Positions 1 to 6,308 of a stretch of 12,361 nt of DNA are shown here, in pieces. The stretch comes from Alphaproteobacteria bacterium (GTDB lineage Bacteria; Pseudomonadota; Alphaproteobacteria; SMXP01), in the NCBI GenBank assembly GCA_021774995.1, contig JAJFIM010000105.1, forward strand, positions 1 to 12,361, given 5' to 3'. The translations under genes were made by a program, and so were the position numbers. The notes beneath the pieces are model-generated. The model was not told the origin of the DNA. It made no database searches and saw nothing but the letters and a program-made list of their open reading frames with translations. Positions within the stretch are counted from its first letter, which is position 1, and each line of letters opens with the position of its first letter.

Positions 1-1
1 T

Positions 2-262
2 CAGAACACGAAGAAGTGGAGCAACAACCGCGCAGAGAGCTCCCATCAACCGTTTCAAAGGCGAGAGAAAGCGATGTTGAAATTTAGAAGTTTTACCAAC
101 CTACAAAAGATCGTCTCAATTCACTCATCCATTTATAACCATTTCAACCACCAACGAAACTTACAGCACAGAGAAAGATTCAAGACAATGCGATCTGAGC
201 TTTGGCATAATTGCGGCATGATTATTGTTAGAATCTGGGCTGGGTTTCGCATTGCGTTTTAG
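2..262 (+). pseudogene. IS6-like transposase, decayed C-terminal remnant
   Basis: A reading frame is open from the left window edge to a TAG at 260-262. Its first residues, NNRAESSHQPFQRRE, followed by AMLKFRS, LQKIVSIHSS and NHFN.QR, match from memory the end of IS6-family DDE transposases, where the motif is NNR.E.SH.P.RRRER.M and so on. The Glu at codon 12 (35-37) is in the position of the third catalytic acid. After roughly residue 65 the match stops. The expected ALAEWR ending appears in another frame at 199-216 as ALA-stop-LR, which suggests a frameshift plus point mutations. The rest of the gene lies outside the window, so it may be broken there too. The sequence is visibly AT-richer than the genes to the right. 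The family call is fairly sure; the exact IS is unknown. Confidence 0.72.
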
Positions 263-274
263 TCTGACAAAGCC
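259..274. repeat. Candidate right terminal inverted repeat of the IS remnant
   Basis: Just after the transposase frame the sequence reads TTTTAGTCTGACAAAGCC. Read inward from 274 this is GGCTTTGTCAGACT, which begins like the GGC.TTGT ends of many IS6-family elements. Its position just behind the transposase 3' end is right for an element boundary. The partner left repeat would lie outside the window, so this rests on resemblance and position only. Confidence 0.4.
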
Positions 275-525
275 GGCGCCGTTTTCTGCTTGAACGCTCT
301 GATAAGGGATTGCAGTGATTGGCGTATTTACTCTATCGTATGTCAATCTGACGTTGACGCGTCTCCAATAAATGCGGAGCGTGAAGGGAATTCAATATGA
401 AGCGGGTGGGCTAGAGCGATGGGTTTGAAAATAATCCCCGTTTTTCTTTGCGGGATGGCCAATTGGAAATTTTTTATTAAATTCACTCATGTTCACGCAA
501 TTCTCAGTGGGCAAATGCGGGGCGC

Positions 526-1677
526 ATGAAAAAAGGTAAACTTGATCACTGTTTGAGTATCGAAGACTTACGTCAGGCGGCGCGGCGGCGTGCGCATAAG
601 ATGGTGTTCGATTATATCGACGGCGGCGCCGACGATGAAAAAACATTGTTCGAAAACACAAGCGCGTTTGATAAATATTCCCTCATGTTTCGCATCCTGG
701 CGGGTGTCGAAAAAATAGATACTTCCGTCACGCTGCTTGGGCAGAAAATGGATCTGCCCTTTTTTTGTTCCCCTTCCGCCGGTAACCGGCTGTTTCACAC
801 CCAAGGGGAGCGCGCCGTGGCGACAGCGGCGGCGCAGGCCGGCGTCATATACAGTCTCTCAACCCTGTCGTCGGTGCCGCTGGAAGAAATTGCGGCGCTG
901 ACAACAGGGCCCAAATGGTTTCAGCTATATGTCTGGAAAGACAGGGTTCTGGTGAAGGAAATGCTGGACCGCGCCCGCGCGGCGGGGTACCGGGCTCTTA
1001 TTCTCACGGTTGATTTGCCGATTTCAGGCAACCGGGAGCGCGATCCGCGCAACGGCCTCACCATCCCGCCGCATTACGGCCCGCGCCAGGTTTTCGAGGC
1101 CCTGAAAGCGCCATTCTGGACGTATGATTTTCTGACCAGCGCCCCCATCAATTATGCCAATCTTTCAGCGAAAACTTCTGCGGTCAGCCTTGCCGATTTT
1201 GTGGCTCAACAGCTAAACGCGGATTTTAACTGGCGGGACGCTGAATGGTTGCTGGGCGAATGGGGCGGTCCCGCCGTCATCAAGGGCGTCGTGCGCGTTG
1301 ACGATGCGCGCCGGGCAATAGAGACAGGGTTTAACGCGGTGATTATTTCGAATCATGGCGGCCGCCAGCTCGACCACTCTCCTGCGCCGATCGATGTGTT
1401 GGAGGAAATCGTTCAGGCGGTGGGCGACCGGGCTGAAATCATTCTCGATAGCGGTGTTCGGCGTGGGACGGATGTATTGACAGCGCTCAGCCTTGGTGCG
1501 AAGGCGGTGAGCTTTGCCCGTCCGTATCTTTACGGCCTTGCCGCGGGGGGCGAGGCGGGCGTGAAGCGGGCGCTCGACATCATGGCAGAGGCCGTACGCC
1601 GTGATATGGCGCTGTTGGGCGTGCGGTCGATCAGTGAGCTGGACGCCTCATTCGTGAGAAAAAATACTGCTTTTTGA
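526..1677 (+). CDS. FMN-dependent alpha-hydroxy-acid oxidase/dehydrogenase (lactate/glycolate oxidase family)
   Basis: This 383-residue protein spans the full FMN-dependent alpha-hydroxy-acid dehydrogenase TIM barrel. The family oxidises L-lactate, glycolate, mandelate or related 2-hydroxy acids to 2-oxo acids, passing electrons to oxygen or the respiratory chain. Visible family residues are Tyr30 in FDYIDGGADDE, the FQLY segment with Tyr135, Thr161 in TVDLP, Arg170 in SGNRERDPRNG, Lys253 in VIKG, the catalytic His277 in SNHGGRQLD with Arg280, and the FMN-phosphate loop around DSGVRRG (308-314). The later phosphate motif reads SFARPYLYG where GRP is usual, a mild substitution that keeps the Arg. 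The ATG at 526 gives a normal N-terminus beginning at SIEDLR. No signal peptide is evident. No permease or regulator gene is adjacent, so the substrate cannot be assigned. L-lactate dehydrogenase (LldD-like) is the closest guess. Confidence 0.93.
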   Translation: MKKGKLDHCLSIEDLRQAARRRAHKMVFDYIDGGADDEKTLFENTSAFDKYSLMFRILAGVEKIDTSVTLLGQKMDLPFFCSPSAGNRLFHTQGERAVATAAAQAGVIYSLSTLSSVPLEEIAALTTGPKWFQLYVWKDRVLVKEMLDRARAAGYRALILTVDLPISGNRERDPRNGLTIPPHYGPRQVFEALKAPFWTYDFLTSAPINYANLSAKTSAVSLADFVAQQLNADFNWRDAEWLLGEWGGPAVIKGVVRVDDARRAIETGFNAVIISNHGGRQLDHSPAPIDVLEEIVQAVGDRAEIILDSGVRRGTDVLTALSLGAKAVSFARPYLYGLAAGGEAGVKRALDIMAEAVRRDMALLGVRSISELDASFVRKNTAF

Positions 1678-1680
1678 TTT

Positions 1681-2799
1681 TTATGATGCGTGTGTGATGT
1701 CAATGCGCGGTTTTGTTAAAATCGGCCAATAGGCAATTGTGTAAAGGCCAAATCCCAGCAGCCAAAGGGCGCCGGAAATTTCCACCCCATAAAGGTCGCG
1801 CGGCCAAAAGACCCGCGTCAGGGCGGCGGCTGTCACCAGACAATACACGGCCGTTGTGTTGACGTCCGCTTTCAGGGGGCGTCCTGAATGACCCAGAGAG
1901 GCGCGAGATGAAACGGCGAGAACCATCACGCCGATGCCCCCGACGGTCAGCGCATGGAGAGCCGATGACGGATCAAAGATAAGCCAAATATCGGACAGGC
2001 CTTTCAAAACGTAGCCGATGGGTATCCAGATATAACCAATATGCAGGACCCAGATGAGGGGGTTTCTCAATGTTTGAAAAGTCCTCCACCAGGCCATTCG
2101 TATCAGGAGAATAAAGGCTGCCAGGAGGGCGAGAGCGCCGGTTAAAACTGAGCCGGGGGAATAGAGTTCCGCCGCCACAAGAACCAGAATAGCGGGAACA
2201 GAGAGCAGATCAATGCTATTTCTGAGGCGCGGCGCTTTTGCCGGCGGGTGTTTTATCCCCAGAGCATTGGCGGTAAAAGCGGGAACGATCCGCCCGCCGA
2301 TCAGTGCGATAAGCCCGGTGATCAGATAGGCGCCAACCCGCAAGGCGGAGGACGGATCTGCAAAATGGTAAAATAGATTCAGGCCCGCCAAAGCAAACAG
2401 GATCACCGGAACCATCAAATTGCGCCAGTTTTGAGAGGCAATAATATCATAAAGGAGTCTAGCCGCGAGAACGGGGAGAAAGATAAGATCAAACCAAACA
2501 AAGGCCCCGGCATTGACGGCCAACCGGCCTCCCGCCCACAAAGCAACCAGAAAGAGAAGCTCGGCGCCGCGCACCGGCGGGCGGCCGGTCCAATTGGGCG
2601 CGGCGGTTAGTAAAAACCCAGCCATCGCCGCCACCGCAAACCCGAAGATCATTTCATGGCCATGCCATGTGGAATCCAGGGGCGAAAAGCCCCTGTATCC
2701 CAGTATCCAGAATCCTAAAGCACCGGCGCCATAAGCGGCCATCATGAGAAAAAACGGCCGGTGTCCGGAGCTGAGTAAGGGCATAGGGGCGCGCGCCAT
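1681..2799 (-). CDS. nnrS: NnrS family heme/copper membrane protein
   Basis: NnrS proteins are polytopic inner-membrane proteins, reported to bind heme and copper, that are linked to nitric oxide metabolism and resistance to nitrosative stress. I place the start at the ATG at 2799, giving 372 residues. The frame stays open back to 2979, but those 60 extra residues lie inside the upstream gene and are not family-like. Hallmarks are HRPFFL (13-18), WHGHEMIFGF with His46 and His48, GFLLTAAPNWTGRPP (61-75), and late in the protein HALTVGGIG and SSRASLGHSGRPL. Most of the chain is hydrophobic and fits about 10-12 membrane helices. The start lies 26 nt after the stop of the NmrA-like gene, so the two are very probably co-transcribed. 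No denitrification gene lies within the window. Confidence 0.92.
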   Translation of the reverse strand: MARAPMPLLSSGHRPFFLMMAAYGAGALGFWILGYRGFSPLDSTWHGHEMIFGFAVAAMAGFLLTAAPNWTGRPPVRGAELLFLVALWAGGRLAVNAGAFVWFDLIFLPVLAARLLYDIIASQNWRNLMVPVILFALAGLNLFYHFADPSSALRVGAYLITGLIALIGGRIVPAFTANALGIKHPPAKAPRLRNSIDLLSVPAILVLVAAELYSPGSVLTGALALLAAFILLIRMAWWRTFQTLRNPLIWVLHIGYIWIPIGYVLKGLSDIWLIFDPSSALHALTVGGIGVMVLAVSSRASLGHSGRPLKADVNTTAVYCLVTAAALTRVFWPRDLYGVEISGALWLLGFGLYTIAYWPILTKPRIDITHAS

Positions 2800-2825
2800 G
2801 GCGTTGTATTTTTCGCCCCGCTTGT

Positions 2826-3686
2826 TCACGCGGCTTTGAAGGCGGCCATGTGATCTTTTATGAATTGGGTGAGGGAAATGGGCTCCCGTCCCAGGATTTT
2901 CTGGACGGTGTTTGTGATGTGTTCCAGACCCCCGGCGGCGATCTCCGCGAACAGTTCCGTAATCGCGTTGACATGCCATTCATTAAGCAAAAACGGCGCA
3001 ATGGTTTTCATATAGGCGTCAAGCGGCGTATCGATATACGCGATCTGTTCTCCTAGGACGTCAGAAAAATGATCCGCGACTTGGGTAAAGGTCAATAGTT
3101 CAGGACCTGTGACCTCATAGCTTTTGTTTTCGTGGCCCTCTTGCGTGAGAGCGGCCGCCATCACTGCGGCGATATCACGAATATCCGCCATGCCCGTCTT
3201 GCCGTCTTTCATGGGCAGAAACATTTTCTTCTGATCCTTGATCGTTCCTGCAGAAGCGAGAAGATTTTGCATGAAGAAATTGGGTCTGATCATGGTCCAG
3301 TCCATACCGCTTTGTTTGATATGCGCCTCCGATTCAACATGAATGCGGGGGATCGCGCCCGTCGCGCCGGGCACCGCCTCCATGGAAGACAATTTGACGA
3401 TGTGGCGCACGCCCGCCTTTTTTGCGCAATCGACGAATTGTTTTTCACTCTCCAATTGCTGGTCGGAATTGGGAACAATAAGAAGCGCTTTGGTCACGCC
3501 TTCCAATGCGTTCGCTACAGAATTTGCATCGGTAAGATCGCCAACCACAAGGTCAATACCCGCCGCGGCCAATGGCGCCGCTTTTTGTTCATCGCGCACA
3601 AGAGCGCGCAGCGGCGCATTTTGTTGCGCCAGTGCTTTTGCCGCGGCCCCGCCGGTTTTGCCTGTCGCCCCTGTCAGCAATATCAT
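2826..3686 (-). CDS. NmrA-like NAD(P)-binding protein (atypical SDR)
   Basis: This 286-residue cytoplasmic Rossmann-fold protein belongs to the NmrA/HSCARG or quinone-oxidoreductase (QorB-like) branch of atypical short-chain dehydrogenases. The nucleotide loop is TGATGKTGG at residues 5-13. An Arg in LVRD follows beta-2, which favours NADP(H). Then come VVGDLTD, KLSSMEA, and WTMIRPNFFMQN in the substrate-side region. Some members reduce quinones or azo dyes and others act as redox sensors without catalysis; the sequence does not separate these. A strong ribosome site, AGGAGA, sits about 8 nt before the ATG at 3686. It is the first gene of a pair with nnrS, which suggests a redox or nitrosative-stress role, though that is inference. 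Confidence 0.87.
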   Translation of the reverse strand: MILLTGATGKTGGAAAKALAQQNAPLRALVRDEQKAAPLAAAGIDLVVGDLTDANSVANALEGVTKALLIVPNSDQQLESEKQFVDCAKKAGVRHIVKLSSMEAVPGATGAIPRIHVESEAHIKQSGMDWTMIRPNFFMQNLLASAGTIKDQKKMFLPMKDGKTGMADIRDIAAVMAAALTQEGHENKSYEVTGPELLTFTQVADHFSDVLGEQIAYIDTPLDAYMKTIAPFLLNEWHVNAITELFAEIAAGGLEHITNTVQKILGREPISLTQFIKDHMAAFKAA

Positions 3687-3770
3687 AGGTGTTCTCCTGA
3701 AAGTTAACGGGTCCAGATTGAAGCCTGGCCCTTATGAAGTGAAATGAAGATGGCCGGGTGATCCGATGAG

Positions 3771-3793
3771 AAAAAACCGGTTCATTTGCCGGC
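3771..3793 (-). terminator. Putative Rho-independent terminator of the nuclease-like gene
   Basis: Read on the minus strand, CCGG, an 8-nt loop and CCGG (closed by an additional G-U pair) are followed at once by six T residues. It lies 22 nt past the stop codon at 3815. The stem is short (about 5 bp), so strength is uncertain, but position and T-run are right. It would separate this gene from the NmrA-like/nnrS unit downstream. Confidence 0.45.
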
Positions 3794-3814
3794 AGTGTGG
3801 CGGGTGCGCCATGT

Positions 3815-4834
3815 TCAGTCAATGGAAGCTTCAGTGCGGTTTGTGGGGTGAACCGGAATCAGGTTCCCCGCCGCACGCAGAATAAAATCATTTTCAGCTT
3901 TCAGTTCCTCCCCGGGGGCTGCGGACGGGGGGCTGTGCGATTCGGCCCTTGCCGGGAGCTCTGGGGAAGGCCGGAAGGTCTCCACGGGATGCGCGCGCTC
4001 GCGGACAACAAAATTGCTGCAAATGACATGGGCGCGGTCTATCAGATTTTGATACGTGAGCGGTGTGATGCGAATCGCGCCGTGGGTGTCCGCGCCAAAA
4101 CGCAAATGGAGATCATTGGCCCCCCCATCAACCGCGCCGCCGATTGCCAGGCAGTCAATCGGTTGCCCCCACAGCTCGCTGGCGGCCAGTTTCATGAGGC
4201 CAAAGGCATATGCGTAAGTTTGCTCAATCGCTGCTTTACCTATGGCAATGCTGGGCCGTTTCAACTCAATCAGCAATAATACTCTTTTATTGTGGTGAGT
4301 CAGACTGGGTTGCAGGCTGGCGCCGACATCCGCCCACCCGCACAGATCAACTTTCAGGGCCTCCTTGGTGGGGATGTCATATGTTGTGGTGACGAGGCTT
4401 TGCGCTTCATCGCCGAATAAGTCACCCACAACGTTTTTCAGATTGCGTTCGCAAATGGTGCGTTCCGGATCAAGCGCGTAATCTGGCCAGAGCACCCAGA
4501 GGTTTTTGCGCAGAACGATGCGGCAATCCTCTTCTTGCGATGCGGGGTCGAGCCAGACCCGCTCCATTTCCTCCAGGGCTTTGTCCATGGCTTCGGCGAC
4601 CTTTTGATGGGGGCGGGCATGGCGTAAAAATTCTTCCGTGCGTCTGAGTTCGCCTTCATAACGCTGCGTTTGGCTTTTTTCTTCCTCCAATGCTTCCCGC
4701 ACGTCTCGGCTTTCCCGGTCAAGGGAGGACTTTTGCACTTTGAGGGCGCTGTAATGGAGGAGGATTGGCCCGAGCGCTAAAAAGCCCAGCGCCAGGGGAA
4801 AAATCAAAAATGCGAACCCGGATTCAAATACCAT
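3815..4834 (-). CDS. Membrane-anchored coiled-coil protein with PD-(D/E)XK nuclease-like domain
   Basis: I do not recognise this 339-residue protein as a named family. Residues 5-28 form one hydrophobic helix, so the protein is probably anchored with its bulk in the cytoplasm. Residues 32-95 are charged and heptad-like, consistent with a coiled coil. The segment EEDCRIVLRKNLWVLWPDY (101-119) resembles the E..Q..L..NPWLL helix that opens DUF4263/Shedu-type domains. It is followed by a PD-(D/E)XK-like signature: Asp163 or Asp169, a beta strand ending in IELKRPS (Glu190, Lys192), then Q205-T-Y-A-Y in the position of the Q...Y motif of RecB-type nucleases. The tail after 285 is Pro/Ala/Glu-rich. 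A conserved active-site set suggests a working DNase, but no activity is proven and a regulatory or binding role is possible. It is alone on its strand between a terminator-like hairpin and a divergent CRP-box promoter region. A defence role is only a hypothesis. Confidence 0.7.
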   Translation of the reverse strand: MVFESGFAFLIFPLALGFLALGPILLHYSALKVQKSSLDRESRDVREALEEEKSQTQRYEGELRRTEEFLRHARPHQKVAEAMDKALEEMERVWLDPASQEEDCRIVLRKNLWVLWPDYALDPERTICERNLKNVVGDLFGDEAQSLVTTTYDIPTKEALKVDLCGWADVGASLQPSLTHHNKRVLLLIELKRPSIAIGKAAIEQTYAYAFGLMKLAASELWGQPIDCLAIGGAVDGGANDLHLRFGADTHGAIRITPLTYQNLIDRAHVICSNFVVRERAHPVETFRPSPELPARAESHSPPSAAPGEELKAENDFILRAAGNLIPVHPTNRTEASID

Positions 4835-4970
4835 GCCCCACCGTCCTGCGCCCGCCGGTATGTTCCGTCGTTTCGCGTCTCATCCCATAGTACACGGAAT
4901 GGCGGAGTAAAGCCATTGCCGCACCCGGCGCCGGGCGATCCAAGGCTCCCCGGCGCTTATCGGACCGTTG

Positions 4971-4986
4971 TGTGACCACCGTCACA
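4971..4986. promoter_or_regulatory. CRP-type operator (TGTGA-N6-TCACA)
   Basis: The sequence TGTGACCACCGTCACA is a perfect CRP-class palindrome, with half-sites TGTGA and TCACA six bases apart. It lies in the 217-bp gap between two divergent genes, about 73 bp before the first microprotein start. A weak -10-like CATAGA at 5006-5011 would put the site near -40, the class II activator position, for rightward transcription. The other possible target is the divergent gene starting at 4834. The match is direct; binding by a Crp-family regulator is inferred. Confidence 0.6.
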
Positions 4987-5051
4987 TCCACATCGCGGGC
5001 TGAACCATAGAGTGTGCTCATCGTTAAAACAAAGCCAAACGGAGATCAGAC

Positions 5052-5129
5052 ATGTTGGGTCACGCATTTTCACTCGTTATTTCACTCAGCATCATGGGCG
5101 GATCAGCCTGGCTTTTCTTTTTCATTTAA
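5052..5129 (+). CDS. 25-residue single-helix membrane microprotein (first of pair)
   Basis: A 26-codon frame runs from ATG at 5052 to TAA at 5127-5129. A clear ribosome site, GGAGA (5041-5045), sits 6 nt before the ATG. The peptide begins MLGHAFSL and is otherwise almost wholly hydrophobic with a GG in the middle, ending WLFFFI, so it can span a membrane once. It carries no charged residue apart from a possible His. It is the first frame downstream of the CRP-type site and shares strand and spacing with a second 25-residue peptide and a four-helix protein. Function unknown. Microproteins of this kind often act as small subunits or modulators of larger membrane complexes, but no partner is identified. 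Chance occurrence cannot be excluded. Confidence 0.5.
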   Translation: MLGHAFSLVISLSIMGGSAWLFFFI

Positions 5130-5176
5130 ATCCCTTTTCTTCCCATAACCCCAAAAAGGCAGGCTGAGAGAAAACA

Positions 5177-5254
5177 ATGTCTTTAAACGGAATTCTGATA
5201 CACTTGGCGGGCCTGATTATGCTGGTTATGATCGGCGCCACGGTCTTTGCCTAG
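5177..5254 (+). CDS. 25-residue single-helix membrane microprotein (second of pair)
   Basis: A second 26-codon frame runs from ATG at 5177 to TAG at 5252-5254, 47 nt after the first. A purine-rich GAGAG lies about 7 nt before the ATG. The peptide starts MSLNGILIHLAGL and ends ATVFA, forming one hydrophobic helix without Lys, Arg, Asp or Glu. It has the same length as its neighbour but no convincing sequence similarity to it. It lies 66 nt before the four-helix membrane gene, so the three could be one transcript. Function unknown. That two frames in succession encode helix-forming peptides of equal length supports both being real. Confidence 0.48.
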   Translation: MSLNGILIHLAGLIMLVMIGATVFA

Positions 5255-5320
5255 AAGGTTTTAAAAGCGCGTCAAGGCGTTGGCGAAAGGCCAGAAGAAA
5301 TAAACCAAGGGGAGGAAGCC

Positions 5321-5758
5321 ATGGCTTCAAAACAGAACAACACCGTCTTGGCGCTTGCTGACGCTTTTCCGTTATTACTGTTGATTGTCATGATTTATGG
5401 CGTGTTCACACTGGTCATGGGGGGTGAAGCCGCCGCCCAGGCCCTGGCCTCGCCTCTTTTCGGCATTCCCATAATCTCGGGGGATCGCCTGGCGTTTGAT
5501 GTCGGCGATTTGTTTATCTTGATTGCGTTAGCTTTGCTTTTTGTCGAAGTGTTGAAATCAACATCAACGGGTACAACAGCCATTATGAACCATGGCCTCT
5601 CTGCGGGCGTCATGACGTTGTGCATTGTCTTGCTATTGGTTGCTCAGGGCTTCGGAAACTCAACATTTCTCTATATTACTCTTATGACGATGTTTGATGT
5701 GGTTGCGGGTTTCAGCATCACAGCCATATCGGCAAAACGGGACATCGGCATCGGTTAA
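5321..5758 (+). CDS. Four-helix integral membrane protein of unknown function
   Basis: This 145-residue protein is not a family I can name. The start is well supported by GGGGAGGA about 5 nt before the ATG at 5321. Four hydrophobic segments are visible at about 12-35, 60-80, 90-111 and 114-136. Helix 2 contains acidic residues at its edges (DVGD before it, FVEV at its end), helix 4 carries an Asp (MFDVV), and the C-terminus (SAKRDIGIG) is polar. No enzyme motif, signal peptide or transporter signature is evident. It is the last and largest frame of the CRP-box cluster and may work with the two microproteins. It might be a conserved alphaproteobacterial inner-membrane protein, but I cannot confirm that from sequence alone. 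Confidence 0.8.
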   Translation: MASKQNNTVLALADAFPLLLLIVMIYGVFTLVMGGEAAAQALASPLFGIPIISGDRLAFDVGDLFILIALALLFVEVLKSTSTGTTAIMNHGLSAGVMTLCIVLLLVAQGFGNSTFLYITLMTMFDVVAGFSITAISAKRDIGIG

Positions 5759-5781
5759 CCGCCTTAAATTTAAATAAGACG

Positions 5782-5817
5782 AGGAGGCAATTGTAAGATC
5801 GCCCCCTCAATCCTCCT
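5782..5817. other. Bulged hairpin downstream of the four-helix membrane gene
   Basis: AGGAGG (5782-5787) pairs with CCTCCT (5812-5817), and after a two-base bulge ATTG (5790-5793) pairs with CAAT (5808-5811), leaving a 14-nt loop. No T-run follows on the plus strand. On the minus strand the stem is followed by a T-rich CGTCTTATTTAAATTT, so it could help end leftward transcripts. It may stabilise 3' ends or terminate weakly. Confidence 0.35.
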
Positions 5818-5834
5818 AAGTGCATTGTCTCAAG

Positions 5835-5859
5835 GGCAGCCCGCACTCATCGGGCCGCC
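5835..5859. terminator. Possible terminator hairpin between convergent genes
   Basis: GGCAGCCCG (5835-5843) and CGGGCCGCC (5851-5859) form a nine-position stem with one mismatch around a 7-nt loop. It sits between the convergent stops at 5758 and 5862, so it could serve either gene. On the plus strand it is followed after two bases by TATTTTCT, a broken T-run lying over the end of the opposing gene. The stem is clear; termination is inferred. Confidence 0.4.
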
Positions 5860-5861
5860 GC

Positions 5862-6200
5862 CTATTTTCTGCGCGCCTGATTTGCTTCGGCCCTTTTTAA
5901 CGCGGCCGCAATAGACTTCTCGGCCTTTTGTTTAGCTGCATCGGCTTTCTTTTTTGCAGCTGAGATAGCAGCCTTTTTGACCGACGCCGGCGGACGGCCC
6001 TTGATGCCGGCTTCTTTAGCGATATGGGCGATAAGTTTGGCGGCAAAAATTTTCATTTCCGCTTGAGCCTTGGCTTCTTCAGCTTTTTTTGTCGCCGCCA
6101 TCACGTCGCGTATGGTTGTTCTTAAAGCGCTCCCCATCGCCTTTCTTTTTTGAGCGGCTGTTGGGGCTTTTCTTTTACCGTTTGTTTTGAGTTTGGCCAT
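5862..6200 (-). CDS. Lys/Ala-rich basic protein, histone H1-like (nucleoid-associated?)
   Basis: The 112-residue product has 23 Lys and 32 Ala, few hydrophobic and no Cys, Trp or Tyr residues. Runs such as KKAEEAKAQAEMK and AAKKKADAAKQKAEK recall the AAKK repeats of bacterial histone H1-like and HU-tail proteins. A central segment, FAAKLIAHIAKEAGIKGRPP (52-71), is a more ordered helix followed by a GRPP element of AT-hook flavour. It most likely binds nucleic acid without sequence specificity, compacting DNA or coating RNA. GGGA lies about 9 nt before the ATG at 6200. An FNR/FixK-type box is centred about 100 bp upstream. Composition bias makes family assignment unreliable. Confidence 0.7.
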   Translation of the reverse strand: MAKLKTNGKRKAPTAAQKRKAMGSALRTTIRDVMAATKKAEEAKAQAEMKIFAAKLIAHIAKEAGIKGRPPASVKKAAISAAKKKADAAKQKAEKSIAAALKRAEANQARRK

Positions 6201-6294
6201 GATTTTTTCCCATGTTTGTTAAAAATATATTCTTGATAAGAACAAAATTGAGTCTTCATGGAGAGAATGGTCGGTCTATTTGCGCTTTTCATCA

Positions 6295-6308
6295 TTGACA
6301 TAGGTCAA
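6295..6308. promoter_or_regulatory. FNR/FixK-type anaerobox (TTGAC-N4-GTCAA)
   Basis: TTGACATAGGTCAA is a perfect palindrome of the FNR/FixK/NnrR class (TTGAY-N4-RTCAA). It lies in the 295-bp gap between the basic-protein gene and the glycosyltransferase gene. The only gene oriented away from it is the basic-protein gene, whose ATG is about 100 bp to the left. That spacing allows an activator site near -41 plus a leader of about 60 nt, but the -10 there (about 6267-6272) is poor. No credible gene starts to its right. FNR-family recognition is well established for this pattern; use here is inferred. Confidence 0.55.

Noticed and set aside
1..87. Second open frame from the window edge to TAG at 85-87
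   Set aside because: The neighbouring frame is a clear transposase C-terminus over the same bases, so this frame is a shadow.
345..359. GTCAA and TTGAC half-sites seven bases apart upstream of the hydroxy-acid oxidase
   Set aside because: Orientation and spacing do not match FNR/FixK (TTGA-N6-TCAA), and no -10 fits the TTGACG as a -35.
434..456. ATCCCCG...CGGGAT hairpin before the hydroxy-acid oxidase
   Set aside because: Short bulged stem with a 10-nt loop and no T-run after it; not convincing as a riboswitch or terminator.
2800..2979. 60-codon N-terminal extension of nnrS
   Set aside because: It lies inside the upstream gene and is not NnrS-like; the ATG at 2799 begins directly at family sequence.
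3132..3707. 191-codon plus-strand frame opposite the NmrA-like gene
   Set aside because: It is fully antisense to a gene with clear family motifs, and its product has the Arg/His/Cys-rich composition of a shadow frame.
4824..5021. 65-codon minus-strand frame upstream of the nuclease-like gene
   Set aside because: It covers the CRP-type palindrome and the divergent promoter region, overlaps the next start, and its product has no recognisable pattern or good ribosome site.
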